The notes under the pieces are model-generated. The model searched no databases. It was given only the letters and a program-made list of their open reading frames with translations, and had not been told where the DNA came from. The position numbers were made by a program, and so were the translations under genes. A stretch of DNA of 64,000 nucleotides from Candidatus Omnitrophota bacterium (GTDB taxonomy: Bacteria > Omnitrophota > Gorgyraeia > Tantalellales > Tantalellaceae): contig WJMH01000017.1 of the NCBI GenBank assembly GCA_014728045.1, positions 1 to 64,000 of the forward strand, read 5' to 3'. Shown here one piece after another: positions 53,001 to 62,000 of the stretch; within the stretch, counting starts at the first letter, position 1; every line of letters starts with the position of its first letter.

Positions 53001-56000
53001 GAAGGAGGATTTCGATAACGAGCAATTCCGCAAGGCGTTTGTGCAGGTGGCGAATTTACCGGGGATAGACACGTATATAAGGACCGCTTCGGAATGGAAA
53101 TACTGGTCGCCCGAAAGGAAGCTTTATGTGTTCACGGACGTGGTGGGCAAGATAGCGGCCAAGGCGATCGATCCCGAGCTGGAGATAACCGGCGCCGAAA
53201 GAAGAGAGTTCATGGAAGCGCAGATAGAGGCCCAGATCAAGATCAAGCGGGGCGAACGCGTGGACGAGGTCCTGGACCAGCTGGACGAGAGGATGCGCAA
53301 CTGGAGGTTCTGGTACCTTATAAAGGACCTCGCGATATATTCAAGTATCGTCTTCGCTCTGTTCATGTCGATATCGTATCTATTGAGAAAACGCAGGCCC
53401 TGGAGGGAGAGGGAAGAAGCGCCGGAACGGGAAGCTGTACCCGTGCCCAGGGATTTCATGCCGCAGCAGGTCATCCTTGACGGTCACGAAGAGGTTAACA
53501 AGCAGATAATGCAGCTGCGCGCCCAGATGAAGTACACGCAGATGCCTCCCGAGGAAAAAGCTCTTGTTGTCGGAACCCTAAGGGATAACGCCGAGATCCT
53601 GGAATCCGTGGAAGCCGGGGATATTCTGAAAATGTTCGAATCGGATGACTTCAAGGTATTCATTTACGACACAGGGGAGACTGCTTTCAAGACCGGGCAG
53701 ACCACCCACATAGGTATAAGGACCGGGTCCATACACATCACCAAAGAAGAATACGAACGCCTCAAGGCTATGGCATCCTCCACGGAGGAAGCGGGGCAGT
53801 ACCTCGCTGCCAGGTTCGCGCATGAACTGTACGAGGTAATGGGTCTTATGAGGTATTTCATGAACGCCACGGAAGACCCCGAGAACGACATAAGGGACTG
53901 GATAAGGGCATCGCTTCGCACAAGGGCCGGACCCGATGGGACCGAAGAGTACGAGGATTTTGCCCGCGCGAGAGACCTGGTGATGCAAGCCCTTTCCCTT
54001 CATAATGAAGCCCTTCTTCTTGAACAGTCACTTCTTCCCGACGGCAGGAACAGGGATCAGGTCGCGAAAGAAGCTGACCTGGCTATAAAATACACCGACC
54101 TGATAACCGGCGACGACAGTCTCGTTCCCGTCATAACGGATATCAATATAGCGGCCGAGATGAACAGGCCGGGCGAGTCGCCCGAGGAAGAGGGCGCTGT
54201 CTCTCAAGAGGCGGCCAGGTACGATTTCGATGCCGCGGTCGAAAGGATGAAAAAGGTCGAAAAAGGCGTCGAGGACGCTTTCTGGACGGCGCACCGCACT
54301 TTGGAGCCGGTTTACTACAAGGCCAAGGGCAGCAAGGTCGCTCCCGAAAAGCTCACGCGATGGTTCACCATACCGGCGCTCTTGGGCGGGGGCACGCTGA
54401 TAGCCAGCAACGTGACACATTTTCTGGATACCGGTCTTTTGATGGGCTGGGGATGGAGCGTCTGGGTGATAGGCACGCTGCTTGTGGGGCTGGGACTCTA
54501 TTCCTCCCGCAGGCTGATAAAGGATTCGATGACAAGGAGCCAGACCAGGCTTCAAAGGCAGCAGGAGGCGATCAATATCATGGAGCCAGCGCTCAACGAG
54601 GCCATCGAGACCCTGGAGAGGCTTATGACCGAGGGCGGTGACGGTTTCTCGGCCGAGGACTGGCAGAGAATGCTCAAATTCGATACCCCGGCGCGGTTCG
54701 CGCATCCGGATGACGTGATAGCGCAGGAGACCATACGCATAAACCTTTACGATTACATGTTGTACTGCCGGGATTGGCTGCAGTTCCTTCAGAGACCTGA
54801 GAATATGCAGGGCGATTACCTGATGTATTCGCGTTACCACACTCCGAAACACGACGTGCAGAGGAATCTGCCCACGCTTTATCTTTCGGGTAAACATTTT
54901 ACCAGTGTATACAGGGACAACAAGCATAATTCCTTCGTGGACCTTATGCCCGGCGGCCACGAACCTGTTCCGGAAGACATACCGTATAACGGTCCGAAGT
55001 TCTACAATACCACATTGGGGGTCAACCCCGTGCACCCGATGCCCCTGTCTAACCTGACCATGTTCACTTACCGCGCCATAGACAGGCTGAATTTCGTGAA
55101 AAAGTATTACAACCAGACAAAAGACCTTAACAAGGCGCTCGATGTCGATGACGTGGAAAGATCTTACAGGATGAAGGGTTTCGTTGATCAGGCCAAAGGC
55201 TACGGCGGTGTCGGACCAGGCCGTTCAAGTTACGCAAGAGGTAAGGAAAGGCACGGGTTCAGGCTGAAGGCCCTGGTGGTCTCTTTCATCACGCTGGGGG
55301 TAGCGGCTTTCATGCTGAGGGTGCTTCTCTCACGCGTTCTTCCGATACCCGAGGTCCCGGAACTGAACATTACCCTTTCGGTATTCATAACGTTCCTTGC
55401 CGGTATGACCGGTTACATGATAAACGTCATGATCGAGAAGGTCTCACTTTTCGCCAAGAGTTTCAAGGCAAGAGCGGGCGACGAAAGCATAATCGACAGT
55501 GACCTGGGCAAATACGTGCCTTCTCTTGTTCTTTTCCAGGCTTTGGAAGACATGCTCGGCGCCGAAGTCCTCGTCTCGCGTGTCAATACGAGCCTGAGGA
55601 GGCTTACCAGGAGCGGTATGCTCACGCAGGAACAGGCAGACGACGTTATGAGTGCGGTAGTGGAGAAAAGATATTCGGATATATCCACCCTGGTGCGTGA
55701 GGACGTGATAGAAGTGATGTCCGATGAATTTTCGGGCGCCAAGGCCAGCTGGAAGATCGTAAAGGGAGAGTTTCCGAGTACGTGGCCCATCAACAGGCTG
55801 CGTCTTGAATATCCGTTGCCGGAGATGGTCTACCTCATGAACAAGACCGACAGAAAGAAGCTCGTAAAGGTCATTATGGAGGATGAACGCCTGAGCCGGA
55901 GGCTCACCGACGAGCAGCGGAGGGAACTTGTCAAGAACCCCGAGTGGGGAAGAGAGAGATTGACCAACGAGGATATACTCAGGAACCTGACCCTTAGCGA

Positions 56001-59000
56001 CGTGGAATATATGCTCGATGAATATAACGAAGAGCTCCTGGCCAAGTTCATCCTCATGGATACCACTTTCGGGCAGGATGCCGGTAACAAGCTTGTGGAC
56101 ATGGTAAGGAGTATCCAGCAGGCTTACCGCAGGCCGGTGGATGTTTTCACTGTAATGGACGATAACGACAGGATGGAAGCGAAAGTGGACAAAGAGGCTT
56201 TTCGTTCAGTTTTTATCGACCTGGTACAGGAAGGGGCACTTAAGATAGACCCGGCCGCTGCCGAAAGGTTCAGCCGGGACCCGGAGGTCGATCCGGTCAG
56301 GGTGCTTGATGCCCTGGAACGGCAAGAGGAAGGTCAGGCCGCGGTCATGCTCGACCATTACGAGAAAAGGTCCGGCAACAAGGTCATACAGGGTTTTCTC
56401 GGCGGCGTGGACGAGATCTATTACGTCGTGGGCGGGGAGAACCTCGAGCTTATGCCAAAACTGGTCAAGTACGGGCTGGACCTTAAGGCCTACAGGGGAG
56501 AACTTTTCGCCGCCGGCACGCTTCAGGAATACCCTGGTTCGATCGAGGTGATCACCGGTTCAGATTACGGCGTTAACCTTGATAAGCACCAGAGGAAACT
56601 GCGCATGAAACCGCCGATGAACGCCGAAGCGGTCAAGGATATAGCACTGTACTATGAACGCAAGGGCGAGGAACAGCCGGATTACATGGAACTGGTCGAT
56701 GAAGAAGACCGGCTCGCCCCGATGGTGCTCAGGGCCAAAACTGCCGTCTGGGAGATGAGGCAGAGGACGATAGATGAACAGCTGGCGGGTATTGAGGACG
56801 AGGAGGATGCCGCGCGCTGGCGGATAGAACGTTCTACCGACACCGGGCAGCTTAAAAAGGAATATATGGACAGGTTCGGCGAGATGGTCTCAGCGGCGGG
56901 TATGGATATACGCGACGCAGGAGCGCTCCTGGCCCTTCAGGAAAAAAGCAAAGAGCAAATGCTTCCTCTGATAAACAGGCAGAAAGACCAGACCGACAGC
57001 GAACTTGAGCAGGCCCGCGCCAGATACGCTTTATGGGCCTTCATGCAGGCCTACCCGATCGAAATAGACGAAGTCGGCGGGCTGGACGTCTCAAGAAAGT
57101 TCATTGAGACCGAGTTCCGCCTGCGTAATCTGCCGACGGTCATGCAGACAGAGCTCAGGCAGGTCCCGCTCAAGGCCCCCGACTGGGAAAACATAGCATA
57201 TATGGACTATCTCATATGGCACTCCACCATACAGGTGGGCCAGACCATGGCAGGGTTCCTTTTCCTGGGCGGTACAGGTAACGGTTTCCTGTGGGAGATG
57301 CTGGCCTACTCCAAACCCGTGCTCGGGGAGGACGGAAAAGTAGAGAGCAACGAACCTCTTTCGACAAGGGCTACCCTGCAGGAACTTATGAAACCCTTAA
57401 GGGAGCGTGTACACACCGACGAGACCCGCAGGGAGGAGAGAATAAAGAGGCTGAGCTTTTCATCACGCGTACTTGAAAGGCTCAGGCTCATGGTCTCCCC
57501 GGACGTGCACATAAAGAACATATCGAGCCTTCTCAGCAGGAACTTCACCCAGTACAACGTTTCCGGCGCGTGGGATGCGATGAACCAGATCGAGGACGCC
57601 GAGCTGGGCAGCCGTCTTGCGCTTTATAATCTCAAGGCTACAAGACTTACCGGTAAATATACCCAGATACTCGAGGACCTTCTGCCCAAGACCGGTCCGG
57701 GATGGTGGGCCCAGCGCGTCAGGTGGATAACCCTCCAGGCGTTCTGGTCGATAATATCTTACGGCCCGGCTTTCTGGATGTTCTTCGGCCAATATGTCGG
57801 TATGGGGTCGGTTTGGGCGCTCATAGGCTCAAGGAATCTCATGCTGGCCTGGGGAGGACTTGGAAGTTTCATAGGCGTGGGCGTGAGTTTCGCCGGGTTC
57901 TTTGCCTTCGGAAAACTTTTTTACATGTTCGGTAAGTTCCTGTATTCGCTGCGTACGCGCGCGGGACTTGAACGTAACGAACAGTGGCAGGTCGATCCGA
58001 TGAGGACCATGGGCTGGGGCAAGTTCCAGCATATGGCACACCTTTCTTCGGGCAGTCTTGCGGGCGTGTTCACCGGTATTACCATGGGTGTCACGGTCTT
58101 TTACCTTGTCGTTATGCTGCTTGCCGGGATGCCGGCGATAGAGAACCTCGGTGGCATAGGCACGCTTATCTTTTCATTTGCCCACATGATGAGGGGAACC
58201 ATACCCGTGCTCATGGGCTGGCTTGCCACTACCATGGCCGGCGCCATAGTTTTTATTTCGCCTCCCATAGTCCAGACCATGATGGGCTGGATAACGGTAG
58301 CTACCAGAGGGCTTGAGGATGAGGAATCCACTCAGGAGGCCCTCAGGAAGAGGCTGGAGGACCCGAGGTTCCGCAAACTCAAGGGTATAGGCAGGGTGCA
58401 TATCGAGGATTACAGGAGCGTTGAGGAAGTGCTTACCGTGGTCACTGATTACCGGGACGCCCTCGTAGCGACGAAGGAATACCTTGATACCGAAAGAGGC
58501 AGGGAAGATTTCGTTCAGGACCTGGCTGACGGCGGGGTAAGGATGCATTTCGCCTATGAGGTGTACAACGATCTGGGGCTTCCGCTGGAAGACCCGCAGC
58601 CCAAGGATATAGAGACTTTCCGCAACGCGCTCGGTGAGATACTTACCGAAGTCGAAGGCATCAGGGATTATACCACCGGCGCCATATTCATCAAACCCTC
58701 CGTAGGGATAGTGGGGCTGGCCCTTCTTGCCGCTTCCGCGTTCCTGTGGATACACGGCTGGTTGCCGTACGGCTGGACCATCTTCACCGTTGGGGTATCG
58801 GTGCCGCTCATAGCGCTCAAATTCACCGATATGGTCAGCAGGATGAGCGGAAGACCCATATTGCGCGTGGGACGCATGCCGCTTCACATGCTGGGATATT
58901 TCGTGCGCATACCGGCAATGATACATTATTACAACCACATGGTCATACCATCTTTCCAGAATATGCAGAGGTCTTTCTTTCCCGGGTACAGTAACGAGGG

Positions 59001-62000
59001 TTATTGGACCAGGGGGAGGACTTCGGTGGTCAAGCTGCGCATGGGTGAGAAAGCGACACTGGGCACCCGCTACAAACAGGCGGTGACATGGAGCAGATTC
59101 CAGGGGCCCATACTGATGCTTCTTCTGATCCTTCCGTGGTTCGCCATACTCGGTCTTAATACCTATTATGACCGCGCCAAGATAAAGGACGCGAGGGAAA
59201 GAGTGGTTACCGAGATGACGATAGAGAACTACACCAACGGAGTGGTCTCTCTTACCGATGAGCAGCTCGAACGGCTTATAGAAGAAGAACGTTCCCGCCG
59301 CGGGGATATGAGAGGCTTTATGATAGCAGTTGCGGACCAGTATGAACAGTATGTGCACATCGGCCAGGAAGACAGGGCCAAAAGGCTGTTCAACATACTT
59401 AGGGTTTACACGGATAACCTGCGCAGGACCTATGTCGAACAGGGTAAGGACAAATGGGACTATGAGTATTTTACCCAGCACCTGCAGCAGATCTTTGCGC
59501 GCCTGGGCAGGCTGGATGTTTACTGCAGGATGTTCGGTATAAACGAGTCCGAGATCATGCCGCTCGATGAGACGAATTCAACGGTGCGTCTGGTAAGCGG
59601 AGCTCCGGGAAGCAGCGTAAGGCGCCTTGATGACGGAACGATCGAGATCCGCGCGTCCATGGACGGGATGAACGTTGTGGGAGGAAGGGGTACCGTAGAG
59701 GTCCTTATCGAGCTCACCAGGCCCATGAACATGCAGGAGATGAAAGAGCTTGCCTTCGAAGTCTTTATTCCCGAGCAATCGCGTGATGATTTCAGGGGCA
59801 GTCATCTTACCGTTAAAGCTTATGACGAGCAGGGAAACCCGCGACCGATATTCGACGAGCCCGGTTACCAGGGTGGCGCTGAATCCAAACTGTACTTCGT
59901 GCCCAGGCCGGAGAATAAAAGAGGTCGGGATATTCTTGACGGCAAAGATACCAGTGTATACAGCAGGCCTGAAATGCCCGCGGGGATAATAATCCCCGGT
60001 CCGAGGGTATATAATCCTTCCGCCACAAAATCCTGGAAGGTTATCATCAGTAACGATCTGGTAAGACCGACTTCGGGGGTCCTGAGGATAAAGGCCCCGC
60101 GCATATTGCCGAGGGTGGACATGTCAGAGACCGTGGGTAAGGCGTTCGGCCCCAAAGTTCTGCCTAAAAAGGAATTCGCCCGTAACGTCGGCGCCAACAT
60201 ACTCGGTTCTTTCCATGATGTCGGCGAATGGGAGGGTAAGCACGACGGTTATTCAACGCCGGAAGGGCGCAAGAAGCTGCGCGAGCAGCTGACCGGTCTC
60301 GCCTCCGGCGGGGCAAACCTCGTAAGGGTGCAGTCCTTCTTCGGTGACGCCCGCGCGGGTGTCCGGACCGACGACAATGGAAGGTTCACCGGTTTTGATG
60401 ACAAGGTCGCGGCGGATATCAAGGCTTTCTTCGAGGTTCTGGAAGAAGTGAGGGCTGAATACCCGAACCTCAGGGTGATGCCGACGCTTTTCAGTTTCGA
60501 ACTTGCGGACAATGTCGAAAAAGAGGGCGATACGGTCGTGGGTGAGAACCCCGTGCTTCTGAAGGATGCCGTAAGCCGGTTGAGAGTGGTACGGGAGCTT
60601 GAGAATGTTCTCGGCGAATACTGGGCGCATCCGGGTATCTACGCATGGGACCTTTTCAACGAACCCGAAGGCTGTCCCGACCAGAGGATGGTCGTTTACG
60701 TGAAGAGGTATGTTCAGATGCTCGCGGAAAAGATACACGCCAGGGGCGGGAAAGTGACCGTGGGCAGTAAGAACCAGCAGACACTCATAGAGCACTGGTC
60801 GGACGTAGCCGCTATCGACATACTGCAGTTCCATATCTACGAAAAGGGCGTGCCCGTCTTCCGCAAGGCGGCTTCTGAGATAAGCGAGACAAAACCTGTT
60901 ATTATCGGTGAAGCCGGTCAGAGGGACATGGACGGAAGCGGCATGAAGATGTCGCCGCGCAACGTCAGGCTCATACTCGACCGCGCAAGAGAGATGGGAT
61001 ACGGCGGCGTTATTTTCTGGAGGGACTCAGAATACGGATTTGAAAAGCCCGCTTCGATCTCGGAATGGCTTACCGTGTTACTGCCGGGGGTAAAAGCGCC
61101 CATGCTCGTTCTGAAGACCGCTCAGGGCGTTCCCGAAGAGGCGGTTTCCGAAAAGGTGGAGGCCGTTCCGGTGGAAGAGGAAGTTATAGCGGACATACCG
61201 CCTGTTGAGAAGGTGAAAATAGGTCCCGAACCGGAAGGGTTCACCAGCGAGCCCGAAGCGTTCGGTGCGGTGGCAAGATGGGAAATGCCCACTGTCATAG
61301 AGAAAATGAGGGACGGTAAACCAGTTAAGGTTAACGCTTTCGTAAATGGTTCGATCACCGATAATATCGGCACGGTAGAGAACGAGTTCGAGAACCTGAA
61401 GACAAAAGGCTGCGAAGCGGTAAGGGTGCATTTCGGGTTTTTACCCGCGGAGGACCGGATAAAGGATCTGGAGGCGGATCTTGTCGCGCTTTTCGATATG
61501 GCCAGGAAAACCGGTCTAAGGCTCGAGTTCGCGCTTATAGACATGGCCCTTGTGAACGAGATCCTGTCCAGGGACAGTCTGTGGGACGCCAGAGATTACA
61601 GGAAGAGCCTGGAAGAGCTGCTTTCTCTGTTCCTCCGGGTAAGAGGCGATTACGTGGCCGAATACGCCGAAGAAGCTCCGGAGACAGCCATAGTAGCAGA
61701 TGAAGCCGACCTCAGGGGTCTTACATCCGGCGGCAATAAGATCAGGCCCGACGCGAGCAGCTGGATAGTTAACAGTAACGAGGAAGTGATCAAAAGCTTC
61801 ATGGACCTTAAGAAGAAGATCGGCGAAGTCACGCTGAAAGTACGCGTGGACATAGATAATCTGCAGTGGGCCATGGCCATAGCCGGCGGTGTTGCCGCGC
61901 CTGAGGAAGAAGGCGGGCTCAGCGATACGGTCTATGACCAGGTTCAGCTTGAGATGTATATACCCAGGGATTTCAACGCGGAGAACCTCCAGTGGCTTCT

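Noticed and set aside
51076-53025. Long minus-strand open frame (649 codons) opposite the beta-repeat array
   Set aside because: It lies fully inside the uninterrupted giant 2 frame, has no ribosome site or recognisable domain, and arises from the GC-rich codon pattern of the plus-strand gene.
58174-59481. Minus-strand open frame of 435 codons opposite the membrane bundle
   Set aside because: Its translation is His/Pro/Tyr-rich and unlike a real protein; the plus strand encodes coherent membrane helices.
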